From Olleya namhaensis (GTDB lineage Bacteria > Bacteroidota > Bacteroidia > Flavobacteriales > Flavobacteriaceae): a stretch of 64,000 nt of DNA. Shown here piece after piece: positions 1 through 9,130 of this stretch. The position numbers and the translations under genes are program-made. Each line of letters opens with the position of its first letter. Within the stretch, counting starts at the first letter, position 1. The stretch covers positions 1 to 64,000 of the forward strand of contig NZ_FORM01000007.1 in assembly GCF_900114005.1 (NCBI RefSeq), in the 5' to 3' direction. The notes under the pieces were generated by a model, which worked only from the letters and a program-made list of their open reading frames with translations, did not search any database and had not been told where the DNA came from.

Positions 1-1992
1 CCTGTTGGCGAAATAATTACAAGTACGACAACATTATTCGTTTATAAATCAATTGGAACAGCTCCAAATAATTGTACTGACGAAAGTAGTTTTGTGGTAA
101 CTATTAATACATCTCCGATACTAACATTAATAAATACAAGTTGTAGTACTGATTTATTAACGTACAGTGTGTCATTTTCAGTATCGTCAAATAGTACTGT
201 AATTACGTCTTCTGCAGGGACTGTTGGTTCTGGCAACATTACAGATATACCTGTAGGAACAGATATTACAATTACTGCATCAAACTCGGTAAACACATCC
301 TGTGATGCTATTTTAAACGTAACAGCACCAAATTGTGCTTGTATATTTGTAGATGAGCCTATATCACCTAATAACCCGATTGTTTGTGAAGGATCTTCTA
401 CACCAAACTTAACTGTTGCTATACCTGGATTACCTGCTGTAGGGAATCAAATTAATTGGTATGATGCACCTGTTGGAGGCTCTCTTTTACAATCCAATAG
501 TCTAACATATTTACCAACAGGTACTTTTATTCCGGGAACAACCTATACGTATTATGCTGAAGCAGAAGAATCTGTGACAGGTTGTGTAAGTAGTAGGATT
601 GCTGTAACACTAACTTGGGTTACTAGTATTGTTGCAGAAACGGCTATGGATGTGTCCATATGTGGTTCGTATATTTTGCCGGCATTAAGTCAGAATAACA
701 CCTACTATACAGCGTCAGGTGGTCCAAATGGAACAGGCGTTGCGATTTCTGATTTTACAGAAATTACATCATCATCAACTTTATTTATATATGCAGAAGC
801 TGGTACAAGCCCAAACACGTGTAGTGACGAGTCTAGTTTTAATATAATCATACAAGATGGTGCGCAAGCTAATATGGATATGGTTCCAATTGTTTACCAA
901 TTGTGTGACGATGCTTTGGATGGGGATGGAAACACAACTAATGATAGTGTGCAATTTGACTTAATAACACAAAATACTGATATTTTAGATGGTCAAAGTA
1001 CAGCTAATTTTAGTGTGACTTATTACCTAACTCAAACCGATGCAAATGCAGGTTTAAACCCATTACCATTGGTCTATGAAAACATAAGCAATCCACAAAT
1101 AATTTATGTGCGTGTTGATAATGATACTATGGCAGATGATGGTTCTGGTACCGGAGCAATGGTGGATACATCATTATGTTATGATATTGCAACACTAACG
1201 CTTCAAGTTAACCCGTTAGCAGATTTTGAGTTAGATGCTACTTACTTATTATGTGTTAATACCAATGGGACAGAAGTAATTAGTTCGCCCATTATTGATA
1301 CTGGTTTAAATACTACTGACTATACTTTTGAATGGTTGTTAGAAAATGTTACAATTCCTGGAGCATCTGGAAATACTTTAGAACCATTAGTGGGCGGAAA
1401 CTACTCTGTGATTGTAACTGATATTAGAACAAGTACAGTAACAGTGTGCGAAGCTTCTGCAACTACTGTAGTTATAGAGAGTGCACCACCAGTAGTAACT
1501 GTTGAAGTATTAACCGAAGCCTTTTCTGATGAACAAAATATTTTTGTGACAACTGTAGGTAATGGGGCTTCAGAATACGAGTTTAGTTTGGATAATGGAC
1601 CTTGGGAAATAAATGTTCCAAACAATGGAACGTATACTTTTACAGATGTTGGAGCAGGAGATCATATTGTTACTGTAAGAGATCGTAATGGTTGTGGTGA
1701 GGCAAGTGCATCAGTATCTATTATTGGATATCCACATGTCTTTACACCAAATGGTGATGGTTATAATGATACTTGGGCTATTTATGGTATCGGAGACCAA
1801 CCAGATGCTGTTATTTACATTTTTGATAGGTATGGTAAATTATTAAAACAATTAAGTCCAACAAGCTTAGGATGGGATGGGACATATAACGGAAATCTAA
1901 TGCCTACAAACGACTATTGGTTTACAATAGACTATATGAGTGCTGATAATAATAGAAAGCAATTTAAAGCACACTTTACGTTAAAACGATAG
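1..1992 (+). CDS. T9SS type B sorting domain protein, 5' end outside window
   Basis: The reading frame is open from the first base of the window, so the gene starts upstream and only the last 663 codons are seen. The visible part is Ser/Thr/Asn-rich with many Ig- or PKD-like repeats containing spaced Cys residues, as in large flavobacterial surface adhesins. The final ~85 residues form the gliding-motility-associated (type B) C-terminal domain: VFTPNGDGYNDTW, then IYIFDRYGK, LGWDGTYNG, and a terminal FTLKR. This domain directs export by the type IX secretion system and cell-surface attachment or release. A strong terminator follows. The ligand or role of the protein cannot be told. The assignment as T9SS cargo is secure; adhesin function is inference. 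Confidence 0.93.
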   Translation, partial: PVGEIITSTTTLFVYKSIGTAPNNCTDESSFVVTINTSPILTLINTSCSTDLLTYSVSFSVSSNSTVITSSAGTVGSGNITDIPVGTDITITASNSVNTSCDAILNVTAPNCACIFVDEPISPNNPIVCEGSSTPNLTVAIPGLPAVGNQINWYDAPVGGSLLQSNSLTYLPTGTFIPGTTYTYYAEAEESVTGCVSSRIAVTLTWVTSIVAETAMDVSICGSYILPALSQNNTYYTASGGPNGTGVAISDFTEITSSSTLFIYAEAGTSPNTCSDESSFNIIIQDGAQANMDMVPIVYQLCDDALDGDGNTTNDSVQFDLITQNTDILDGQSTANFSVTYYLTQTDANAGLNPLPLVYENISNPQIIYVRVDNDTMADDGSGTGAMVDTSLCYDIATLTLQVNPLADFELDATYLLCVNTNGTEVISSPIIDTGLNTTDYTFEWLLENVTIPGASGNTLEPLVGGNYSVIVTDIRTSTVTVCEASATTVVIESAPPVVTVEVLTEAFSDEQNIFVTTVGNGASEYEFSLDNGPWEINVPNNGTYTFTDVGAGDHIVTVRDRNGCGEASASVSIIGYPHVFTPNGDGYNDTWAIYGIGDQPDAVIYIFDRYGKLLKQLSPTSLGWDGTYNGNLMPTNDYWFTIDYMSADNNRKQFKAHFTLKR

Positions 1993-2020
1993 TGCTTCTA
2001 ATAAAAGAACAAAGCATAAA

Positions 2021-2050
2021 AAAGCCTGAACTATTGTTCAGGCTTTTTTT
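2021..2050. terminator. Bidirectional intrinsic terminator between the T9SS protein gene and ridA
   Basis: A perfect 10-bp stem (AAAGCCTGAA at 2021-2030, TTCAGGCTTT at 2037-2046) with a six-base loop is followed by a T run and preceded by an A run. It can stop the rightward gene ending at 1992 and the leftward ridA gene ending at 2074. Confidence 0.9.
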
Positions 2051-2073
2051 TATGATAAATAGTAAGTGAATTA

Positions 2074-2454
2074 TTATTTAATAGCAATCATACTAATTTC
2101 TACATTTACAAATTTTGGTAAGTTAGCGACTTCAACCGTTTCTCTAGCAGGAGCAGTGGCATCATCAAAATAAGTACCATATACTTCATTAATTTGTGCA
2201 AAATTATGCATATCACTAATAAATATAGAGGTTTTAATAACGTTTTCAAAAGTCATGTCTGCAGCTTCTAAAACCGCTTTCATGTTTTCCATAACTTGTT
2301 TAGTTTCTGTTTTAATATCACCCATGACTAGTTCTCCAGTCTCAGGATGTAATGCTATTTGTCCTGACGTATATAACGTGTTTCCGCTTAAAACAGCTTG
2401 GTTGTAAGGACCGATTGGAGCAGGAGCTTTTGATGTAGAAATTATCTTTTTCAT
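2074..2454 (-). CDS. ridA: RidA family reactive intermediate/imine deaminase
   Basis: The 126-residue product has the full length of the YjgF/YER057c/UK114 (RidA) family. RidA hydrolyses reactive enamine/imine intermediates released by PLP enzymes such as threonine dehydratase, protecting other PLP enzymes in the cytosol. Visible family features are the N-terminal APAPIGPYNQAV block, the SGQIALHPETGELV loop and the C-terminal PARETVEVANLP segment that carries the conserved catalytic Arg, followed by VNVEISMIAIK. It lies 43 bp downstream of lptD on the same strand, so it may be read through from there. A 15-base recurrent word sits in the gap. The family assignment is clear; the exact substrate is inferred from the family. 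Confidence 0.96.
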   Translation of the reverse strand: MKKIISTSKAPAPIGPYNQAVLSGNTLYTSGQIALHPETGELVMGDIKTETKQVMENMKAVLEAADMTFENVIKTSIFISDMHNFAQINEVYGTYFDDATAPARETVEVANLPKFVNVEISMIAIK

Positions 2455-2469
2455 TATGTGTGTGTTTAA

Positions 2470-2484
2470 TTTCCGCGTAAGCGA
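2470..2484. repeat. Copy of a recurrent 15-base word TTTCCGCGTAAGCGA
   Basis: This intergenic copy matches exactly, on the other strand, the word at 44937-44951. It differs by one base from copies at 21564, 31108, 35401 and 53705. Function unknown; see the finding on this word. Confidence 0.6.
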
Positions 2485-2497
2485 AATAATATAACTA

Positions 2498-5209
2498 TTA
2501 TAGACCTTCGTCAGGTTTGCGACGTTGTTCGTATTTTAAATCTTTTAGGATGCTAGACTTAATTCCAACAAAGAAATTCCAGCTATTATAAGTTCCAAAT
2601 GGTACCCATGTAAAGTTCATTCTCCAACTTAATAAATCACGTTCAAAACGCAATTGTGTTAAACCAAAACCATTGTTTTTAAAATCATAACTTGAAGATC
2701 CTCCAATAGACCATTTAGGAGACAGCTCAATATCCCCTGAAAACATTAAGGAATGTGATGATATCTCATTTTGTCTTGTGCTATTACCATAGTTTACAGC
2801 GTAAGCAAATCTTAGGCTCCAAGGTATTTTGTTGTTGTAAAACTCGTCAGACTCTCGTTCTTCTTTTTCCTCATTATATTCAGAGCCTTGCTGCGCAGCA
2901 AAATCTTGAGACACACCAAACAAATCATCTGCACGACCACCACTTAGCAATCTATCGTCTACAGCATCATTTTGATTGTTTTTACCGCCATCTTTACTAC
3001 TTAAACTATAACTTAAATTAAGATTAGCACTTGTTAATCTAAACAAGCTTCCTCCGTTATTTACATTAAAAGTGTTAATTCTTGTATTGTTTGTGTCTAG
3101 CGCGTAAGGGTCTAAAGTAGCTCCGAAATTGATACTCATTTTATTGTCAAATAACTGTGTTCCTCCAGTAACTCTAACAGGACTCCATTTTAAAGAATCT
3201 CCTGCGACATTATAAGACGTTGAAAAGTTAAGACTATTAAGTAATATTATTTTTTTAGATTCGGTTTTAGTCGAATCTGGATCTCTTACTTTGGCTTCAA
3301 AATTATTAGAAAGACCTAATCCTATAGAGCTTGAGAAGGTGTTATTAGGAGCGCCAAAAAGATTGTCTTCAAATCGCGTGTATTCACCTTTTGTAGTTCC
3401 GTCTGCATCAATAATCTCAAAATCGTCATAATAATTATCAAAAGCAGGATTAATATTATAACTAATACTTGGTCTAATAACGTGTCTTATGGCTTGCAGT
3501 TTTTTTCCTTCTTTGTCTTTATCAAAATTAAATACACCATAAAGTGTTGTTCCGATGCTGGTACTAAAATTATAAGTTCTGAAGGCATCAAAACCATTAA
3601 CGTCTTGAGTTACTATTTCTTCATTGGTAGTATCATAATATTTTTCAACAGTTTTTAAAGTCCAATTTTCTTGAAAAGTTGTACTAGCAGATACACTAAA
3701 GTAGTCAAAAACCTTAAAGTTTGTGCTAATAGGAATGCTGTGTTGTGCTCCAATTTGGGCATCATCAAACATACCTGATTTAAAGAAAAGCGAATCTGTA
3801 GTGGTGATTCTGTTTTCTGCTTTTACGCTATATTGTAAGTTAATATTTTGAATTGCTCCTTTTTTAACGCCATCTTTTCCTGCAAAGGGATAAATTCTAC
3901 TTAAACTACCTTGAAAAGTTGGTAGCGTCATACTAATAGATTCCGTTTGAGTATTTTGTGTATGCGTCGCAGTTAAACTCATGTTAGCCTGCGGTTCTCC
4001 TTCAAAGGTTTTAGAGTAAGATATAGAAGAAGATAAGGTGTTGTTTTGCGTGTTTGGCAGGTTTAACTGATTTATAGATTGTGTATAATAATTACTACTA
4101 CCTAAGTTTACAGATGCTGAAAACCTAGAACTTGGATTGGCTTTACCATCTTGTGCATGCGACCAACGTAAGTTATAAATTGTTGATTTTGCATAATCTG
4201 GAAATCCACGCTCACTGGTAATTAAGTTTTCATATCTAAAACCTAAGTTTCCATTGTATTTATATCTAGTAGCATATTTGCTTTCTAATCTTAAACCGTA
4301 ACTACCGTTAGTATAATAGTCTCCCATAACTGCTAAATCTACTCTGTCGCTTATAGGAAAGTAATATCCTCCATTTTGTAAAAAATAACCTCTGTTACCA
4401 TCTTCTCCAAAACTAGGAAATAATATACCTGCACGACGTGTTTTTGTCAATGGAAAAAAAGCGAAAGGTAGACCAATGGGAGTAGGGACGTCATAAATAA
4501 ACAAATTTGTTGGTCCTGTAATTACTTTTTTATTTGGGACTAGTTTTCCTTTTCTAATTAGAAAATAGTATTCTGGATCTTCTAAATTGTCTGATGTGGT
4601 AAATTTTGCGTTTTTTAGATAGTAAACGGAGTCATTGACACGCTTAGTAACTTCCGTTATTATTCGACCTTGGTCTTGTTCGGTTTGAGAATTGTAAATT
4701 AATCCTTTTCTAGTTTCTGTGTTAAACACAATAGAATCAGGCTCAATTACATTAGCACCTTGTTTAAATACTGGTCGTTGACTATAAACTCCTGAAGAAT
4801 CCTTGATCCCTTTGGCGTAAACTAAATCTTTAGTGTAATCTATAATAATTAGTCCAGCAGAAATATCCATATCTTCATAAACCACTTGCGCTTCATTATA
4901 AAGATACATTTTAGCTTCTTTCTTTTTAAAAGACATATAATCTTTAGCTTTGTAAGAAATGGTGCTGCTTAATAAAGGTTTTGGTTTAATAGAATCTGTT
5001 ACGACACTATCTGTTTCTTTTTTAGATCCTAATAATTGTTCTACGTTAATAGAAGTGGAATCTTTTAGTGTTGTAATGGGCTGTTCTTTTTCTTGAATAG
5101 CAGGTATTGACTCACCATCTTTAGGTAAATCCTGCTGTGCAAAGCTAAACGTGTTAATAAACACTGTAAAACTCAAAGTAAAAAGTATATGAAGACTATT
5201 TGTACGCAA
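2498..5209 (-). CDS. lptD: LptD-like LPS-assembly outer membrane protein
   Basis: This is the Bacteroidota form of LptD, about 900 residues, which inserts LPS into the outer leaflet of the outer membrane. After a signal peptide ending at SFAQ comes an OstA-like jellyroll region (roughly residues 85-220: YNEAQVVYEDMDISAGLIII, then the ANVIEPDSIVFN segment). The rest is a long beta-barrel of alternating aromatic strands, including the conserved FFPLTKTRRAGILFPSFGE block. The start is uncertain. An in-frame TTG lies at 5260, but a TAGTTTTG promoter -7 box overlaps it (5258-5265), so I prefer the TTG at 5209, which begins directly at the signal peptide (MRTNSLHILFTL). Downstream is ridA. Family assignment is high; start is moderate. 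Confidence 0.92.
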   Translation of the reverse strand: MRTNSLHILFTLSFTVFINTFSFAQQDLPKDGESIPAIQEKEQPITTLKDSTSINVEQLLGSKKETDSVVTDSIKPKPLLSSTISYKAKDYMSFKKKEAKMYLYNEAQVVYEDMDISAGLIIIDYTKDLVYAKGIKDSSGVYSQRPVFKQGANVIEPDSIVFNTETRKGLIYNSQTEQDQGRIITEVTKRVNDSVYYLKNAKFTTSDNLEDPEYYFLIRKGKLVPNKKVITGPTNLFIYDVPTPIGLPFAFFPLTKTRRAGILFPSFGEDGNRGYFLQNGGYYFPISDRVDLAVMGDYYTNGSYGLRLESKYATRYKYNGNLGFRYENLITSERGFPDYAKSTIYNLRWSHAQDGKANPSSRFSASVNLGSSNYYTQSINQLNLPNTQNNTLSSSISYSKTFEGEPQANMSLTATHTQNTQTESISMTLPTFQGSLSRIYPFAGKDGVKKGAIQNINLQYSVKAENRITTTDSLFFKSGMFDDAQIGAQHSIPISTNFKVFDYFSVSASTTFQENWTLKTVEKYYDTTNEEIVTQDVNGFDAFRTYNFSTSIGTTLYGVFNFDKDKEGKKLQAIRHVIRPSISYNINPAFDNYYDDFEIIDADGTTKGEYTRFEDNLFGAPNNTFSSSIGLGLSNNFEAKVRDPDSTKTESKKIILLNSLNFSTSYNVAGDSLKWSPVRVTGGTQLFDNKMSINFGATLDPYALDTNNTRINTFNVNNGGSLFRLTSANLNLSYSLSSKDGGKNNQNDAVDDRLLSGGRADDLFGVSQDFAAQQGSEYNEEKEERESDEFYNNKIPWSLRFAYAVNYGNSTRQNEISSHSLMFSGDIELSPKWSIGGSSSYDFKNNGFGLTQLRFERDLLSWRMNFTWVPFGTYNSWNFFVGIKSSILKDLKYEQRRKPDEGL

Positions 5210-5257
5210 CGCTTTTAAATGTATTTTTGTAAAAGTATGGCTTGGTTTTTGAAAAGA

Positions 5258-5265
5258 CAAAACTA
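5258..5265 (-). promoter_or_regulatory. Candidate -7 box (TAGTTTTG) for lptD
   Basis: It matches the flavobacterial TAnnTTTG consensus and lies about 50 bp upstream of the preferred TTG start at 5209. No clear TTG -33 box is seen, so the call is tentative. Confidence 0.4.
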
Positions 5266-5347
5266 CATATATTTTTTTGTGAATGTTTTAATATTCGTTA
5301 AAATTTATAAATCATACTAATCGTAATAATAATTGGTTATAACTTAT

Positions 5348-6460
5348 ATGCAAACGTACATTTTTAAACTTATAGTATCCTTTATAATAGTATTAACATT
5401 TGGTAGTACCCAAACTATTACTGCACAATCTAATGATGGTAAATTTGTGGTGGTCTTAGATGCAGGTCATGGAGGAGATGACCCTGGTAATTTAGGTAAT
5501 GGTCATAAAGAAAAGGATATTGCATTAAAAATAGTTTTAGAAGTTGGTAAAGCCTTAGAAGGTAAAAAGGATTTTAAAGTTATTTATACTAGAAAAACAG
5601 ATGTGTTTATTGAGTTGCGCGAGCGTGCAGCTATTGCAAATAGAGCAGATGCAGATTTATTTGTGTCTGTACACTGTAATTCTCACTCGTCTCAAGCATC
5701 AGGTACAGAAACGTTTGTTTTAGGAGTCGCTAATACAAAACGTAACTTTGATGTCGCTAAAAAAGAGAACGAAGTTATTTTTTTAGAAAAAGATTATAAG
5801 AAAAATTATAAGGGATTTGACCCTAATGCACCAGAGTCATTAATTGGTTTGGCTTTACAACAAGAAGATTATGTAGAGCAGAGTATTAAATTAGCACGAT
5901 TAATCGAAGATAATTTTATAGACCAATCTAAACGTAAAAGTAGAGGTATCAAACAAGCTAGTCTTTGGGTGTTACACAATACCTATATGCCAAGTGTTTT
6001 AGTAGAAGTTGGTTTTTTAACTAATAATGCAGAAGGTAAATTTTTAAATTCTAAAAGCGGACAGTCTAAAATGGCTACCTCTATCTTAAAAGCAGTTAAT
6101 GCTTATAAAAAATCTTTAGATTTAAATGTTGGTGACAATTATATTGTAGATCCTGTTATTGAGGATACAATTTCTACTGCAAAAAAAACTATAAAAAACA
6201 CAGTATTTAAAATACAGATAGCAGCTAGTGCTAAAGCTTTAGAGCCTAAAGCCTATAATTTTAAAGGTCTAAAAGAAATATCTAGAGAAAAGCAAGGACG
6301 TTTGTATAAGTATTATTATGGCTATACATCAGACTATAATATAGCTCAAAAACTACAAATTGAAGCTAAAAACAAAGGGTATAAAGACGCTTATATTGTT
6401 GCACTTAAGGATGGAAAGCAAATTAAACTATCGGAAGCCTTAAAAACCGACTCTAATTAG
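5348..6460 (+). CDS. N-acetylmuramoyl-L-alanine amidase (Amidase_3) with SPOR-like C-terminus
   Basis: The 370-residue exported protein cleaves the amide bond between muramic acid and the stem peptide, splitting daughter-cell peptidoglycan. A signal peptide ends near ITAQ (residue ~27). The zinc amidase domain spans about residues 32-235, with VVLDAGHGGDDPG (zinc His), RERAAIANRADADLFVSVHCN (second His) and SVLVEVGFLTN (catalytic Glu). Residues ~285-370 (FKIQIAASAKALEP to KDAYIVALKDGK) look like a SPOR-type module that would bind denuded glycan at the septum. An in-frame TTG lies 15 bp upstream, but the ATG at 5348 begins the signal peptide and is chosen. The gene diverges from lptD and is followed by an MCE gene, a cell-envelope setting. 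Confidence 0.93.
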   Translation: MQTYIFKLIVSFIIVLTFGSTQTITAQSNDGKFVVVLDAGHGGDDPGNLGNGHKEKDIALKIVLEVGKALEGKKDFKVIYTRKTDVFIELRERAAIANRADADLFVSVHCNSHSSQASGTETFVLGVANTKRNFDVAKKENEVIFLEKDYKKNYKGFDPNAPESLIGLALQQEDYVEQSIKLARLIEDNFIDQSKRKSRGIKQASLWVLHNTYMPSVLVEVGFLTNNAEGKFLNSKSGQSKMATSILKAVNAYKKSLDLNVGDNYIVDPVIEDTISTAKKTIKNTVFKIQIAASAKALEPKAYNFKGLKEISREKQGRLYKYYYGYTSDYNIAQKLQIEAKNKGYKDAYIVALKDGKQIKLSEALKTDSN

Positions 6461-6484
6461 ACCCATTCTTTTGTAATTTATTTC

Positions 6485-6492
6485 TAATTTTG
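6485..6492 (+). promoter_or_regulatory. Candidate -7 box (TAATTTTG) for the MlaD gene
   Basis: The TAnnTTTG box sits 22 bp upstream of the TTG start at 6515 and after the amidase stop. No well-spaced -33 TTG is seen, so this is a weak call. Confidence 0.35.
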
Positions 6493-6514
6493 TTACCAAT
6501 CTAAATTTAGCATA

Positions 6515-7474
6515 TTGAAACTAACACTTGAAGTTAAAACAGCCATACTAGTTATACTTGGAATAATCTTTTTCATTTTTGGATTTAGTTATTTAAAAGG
6601 GAATAACATTTTTGATTCTAACAACACGTATTATACAGAATTTGATTATAATTCGTTAGCAGTATCTGCACCAGTTACTATTAAAGGTAACAATGTGGGT
6701 AAGGTTAAAGAAATTATTTACGATTTTCAAACAGGTAAAACTAGAGTAGCCTTTTCTGTAGATAAGCAATTGCAATTTTCTAAAAATAGTACAATTAGTT
6801 TGTTTCAAACAGGACTAATGGGAGGTAATGCTTTGGAGATTATTCCGGCAGAAGATACTCAGATGGCTAAAAACGGAGATTTAATAAAATCATCAGTAAA
6901 AGAAGGTTTAGTAACAAGTCTATCTAGTGATTTCTCTCAATTAAGCACAAATTTAGACGGGACTTTAAAAACGGTAGATACCTTAATGGGTAATTTAAAC
7001 GGTTTGGTTTCAGATCAATCAGGTGATGGTTTAAAAAGTACGTTAGCGGAGTTAAATGCTACTTTAAAATCATACAACGGTTTAGCAAACTCAATAAATT
7101 CATTAGTTAAAAAAAATGACCAAAATGTAACAGCAATGGTCGATAACTTTAATAAAACTAGCGTTAATTTAAATCAAATGAGCGAGAAGTTAAATAAAGT
7201 GGATATTACTAAAACAGTAGCCGATCTAGAAGCAACATTAGGTAGCGTAAATAGTATGCTTGCGGGTGTTAAAAACGGGGAAGGGTCTATTGGTAAACTA
7301 TTAAATGACGATAAATTATATTCAAACTTAGAAGGAGCAGCATTACAAATGGAGCAACTTTTAGAGGATATGAAGCTTAATCCTAAACGTTATGTACATT
7401 TTTCTTTATTCGGAAAAAAAGCAAAACGTTATGATGCTGATGGAAACGAAATTAAAGAAGAAAAGAAAAATTAA
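6515..7474 (+). CDS. MlaD family (MCE domain) lipid-transport protein
   Basis: The 319-residue protein has one N-terminal membrane anchor (about residues 10-27, ILVILGIIFFIFGFSYLKG) and then an MCE domain (about residues 38-115, with VSAPVTIKGNNVGKVKEI and FQTGLMGGNALEII). A long helical and coiled-coil tail rich in Asn, Leu and Lys follows to about residue 280. MlaD proteins form hexameric rings that carry phospholipids between inner and outer membrane, usually with an MlaE/MlaF ABC partner. No such partner is encoded in this window. The start is a TTG; it begins directly at the membrane anchor and no ATG fits better. The gene lies between a peptidoglycan amidase and an Fe-S operon. Confidence 0.93.
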   Translation: MKLTLEVKTAILVILGIIFFIFGFSYLKGNNIFDSNNTYYTEFDYNSLAVSAPVTIKGNNVGKVKEIIYDFQTGKTRVAFSVDKQLQFSKNSTISLFQTGLMGGNALEIIPAEDTQMAKNGDLIKSSVKEGLVTSLSSDFSQLSTNLDGTLKTVDTLMGNLNGLVSDQSGDGLKSTLAELNATLKSYNGLANSINSLVKKNDQNVTAMVDNFNKTSVNLNQMSEKLNKVDITKTVADLEATLGSVNSMLAGVKNGEGSIGKLLNDDKLYSNLEGAALQMEQLLEDMKLNPKRYVHFSLFGKKAKRYDADGNEIKEEKKN

Positions 7475-7496
7475 GACCAAAACTAACTAAACAAAC

Positions 7497-8810
7497 ATGG
7501 AATACATACCAAATATAATTTTTGCTATCATACTTGCTGCAGGTATCGGTTATTTTGCAAATAATGTCAGAAAACTTGTTAGGAACATAAATTTAGGTAA
7601 AGATTTAGATGTCTCTGACAACAAACCACAACGCTGGAAAAACATGGCTTACATTGCTTTAGGGCAAAGTAAAATGGTGAAACGTCCAATAGCGGGAATT
7701 TTACATATTGTAGTTTACGTAGGATTTGTTATTATTAATATCGAAGTTTTAGAAATTATAATAGACGGATTATTTGGTACACACAGGATAGGACATTCAA
7801 TCTTACCAAGCGCATTATATGGCTTTTTAATTGGTAGTTTTGAAGTTTTAGCATTACTAGTATTAGTCGCAGTTATTGTGTTTTGGATAAGACGTAACGT
7901 TATAAAACTAAAACGTTTCATGAGTTCAGAGATGAAAGGGTGGCCAAAATCAGATGGTAACATTATCCTTTATTTTGAAGTTGTTTTGATGTGCTTGTTT
8001 TTAGTAATGAATGCTACAGATACTGTATTTCAGGGGTACAATTCAGGAAATGTAATAAGTCAGTTTATAGCACCATTATTTGATGGATTATCAACATCTA
8101 CATTACATATTATTGAGCGTGCTGCTTGGTGGATGCACATTGTGGGTATTTTAGCTTTCTTAAACTACTTATACTTTTCTAAGCATTTACACATCTTATT
8201 AGCATTTCCAAACACATATTACGGTAAGCTTACTCCAAAAGGACAATTTCCTAATAACCCAACGGTAACCAAGGAAGTTAAAATGATGATGGATCCAGAT
8301 GCAGATCCGTTTGCAGCAGCGCCAGAAGGAGAAGAAGATGCAGTTCCAGAAAAATTTGGAGCAAGTGATGTACAAGATTTAAGTTGGGTAAACTTACTTA
8401 ACGCTTACACGTGTACAGAGTGTGGACGTTGTACAAGCGAGTGCCCAGCAAACTTGACAGGTAAAAAATTATCACCACGTAAAATAATGATGGATACTAG
8501 AGATCGTCTAGTAGAAGTTGGTAAAAATATAGACGCTAACAAAGGGGTGTTTGTGGATGATGGAAAGCAATTATTGGGTGACTATGTTACAGACGAGGAG
8601 CTTTGGGCTTGTACAAGTTGTAACGCCTGTGTAGAGGCTTGTCCGGTAAGTATTGATCCATTAAATATTATCATGCAAATGCGTCAATATTCTGTAATGG
8701 AAAAAAGTGCGGCGCCTACAGAGTTAAATAACATGATGACTAATATAGAAAACAATGGTGCACCTTGGCCTTACAACCAAATGGACCGTTTAAACTGGAA
8801 AGACGAGTAA
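7497..8810 (+). CDS. Membrane-bound (Fe-S) protein, HdrC/respiratory-type, two 4Fe-4S clusters
   Basis: The 437-residue protein begins with several membrane helices (about residues 4-20, 65-90, 100-125, 155-175 and 205-230), resembling the cytochrome-b-like half of membrane heterodisulfide-reductase-type subunits. The second half carries two ferredoxin motifs, CTECGRCTSECP (about residue 305) and CTSCNACVEACP (about residue 372). It very likely works with the CCG-domain protein at 9458-10249, forming an HdrC/HdrB-like pair that passes electrons between the quinone pool and an unknown partner. Redox partner and substrate cannot be read from the sequence. It starts 22 bp after the MlaD gene. 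Confidence 0.88.
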   Translation: MEYIPNIIFAIILAAGIGYFANNVRKLVRNINLGKDLDVSDNKPQRWKNMAYIALGQSKMVKRPIAGILHIVVYVGFVIINIEVLEIIIDGLFGTHRIGHSILPSALYGFLIGSFEVLALLVLVAVIVFWIRRNVIKLKRFMSSEMKGWPKSDGNIILYFEVVLMCLFLVMNATDTVFQGYNSGNVISQFIAPLFDGLSTSTLHIIERAAWWMHIVGILAFLNYLYFSKHLHILLAFPNTYYGKLTPKGQFPNNPTVTKEVKMMMDPDADPFAAAPEGEEDAVPEKFGASDVQDLSWVNLLNAYTCTECGRCTSECPANLTGKKLSPRKIMMDTRDRLVEVGKNIDANKGVFVDDGKQLLGDYVTDEELWACTSCNACVEACPVSIDPLNIIMQMRQYSVMEKSAAPTELNNMMTNIENNGAPWPYNQMDRLNWKDE

Positions 8811-8818
8811 AATTATTT

Positions 8819-8932
8819 GGGCGTTACCACAAGGGTCGCGTTGGAATTTACCCTGAGCGCAGTCGAAGGGTTGTATCTTTTTTTGCCATTTATGGCAGCA
8901 AAAAAAGGATGCCATTACTACCGCTAACGCAT
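8819..8932. ncRNA. Candidate structured RNA or palindromic intergenic element
   Basis: Between the two Fe-S genes lies about 110 bp that folds as nested stems. Closing arms are GCGTTA (8821-8826) and TAACGC (8925-8930). An internal segment CCCT...AGGG spans about 8851-8870. A long arm pairs ATCTTTTTTTGC with GCAAAAAAAGGAT around 8875-8911. The right side includes GGATGCC followed by CGCTAACGC. I recall elements of this shape recurring between genes in Flavobacteriaceae genomes, and the Rfam Flavo-1 motif is one possible identity, but neither can be verified here. It does not encode protein in either strand with a convincing start. Confidence 0.45.
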
Positions 8933-8940
8933 AAAAAACA

Positions 8941-9126
8941 ATGAGTTTTATATACAAAGTACCATCCAAAACAAGATTAATTAGTGGCATTGCCATATTA
9001 GTAATAGGACTGTTGTCATTCTTTGTTGTTGGCAAATTTGACACAGGAGGTTTGGGAGGTTTTTTAGCGGGCTTTTGTACAACACTAGGATTTGTATTAA
9101 TTGTAACACGAAACAAAAAAGAATAA
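8941..9126 (+). CDS. Small two-helix membrane protein, unknown
   Basis: This 61-residue product has two hydrophobic segments (about residues 12-32 and 36-55) joined by a Gly-rich turn (GGLGGFLAGFCTTLG), ending in basic residues. I do not recognise a family. It lies between the Fe-S genes in the same orientation, directly after the structured element, and ends 4 bp before the next start. It may be a small subunit or an unrelated passenger. Confidence 0.7.
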   Translation: MSFIYKVPSKTRLISGIAILVIGLLSFFVVGKFDTGGLGGFLAGFCTTLGFVLIVTRNKKE

Positions 9127-9130
9127 TTAA

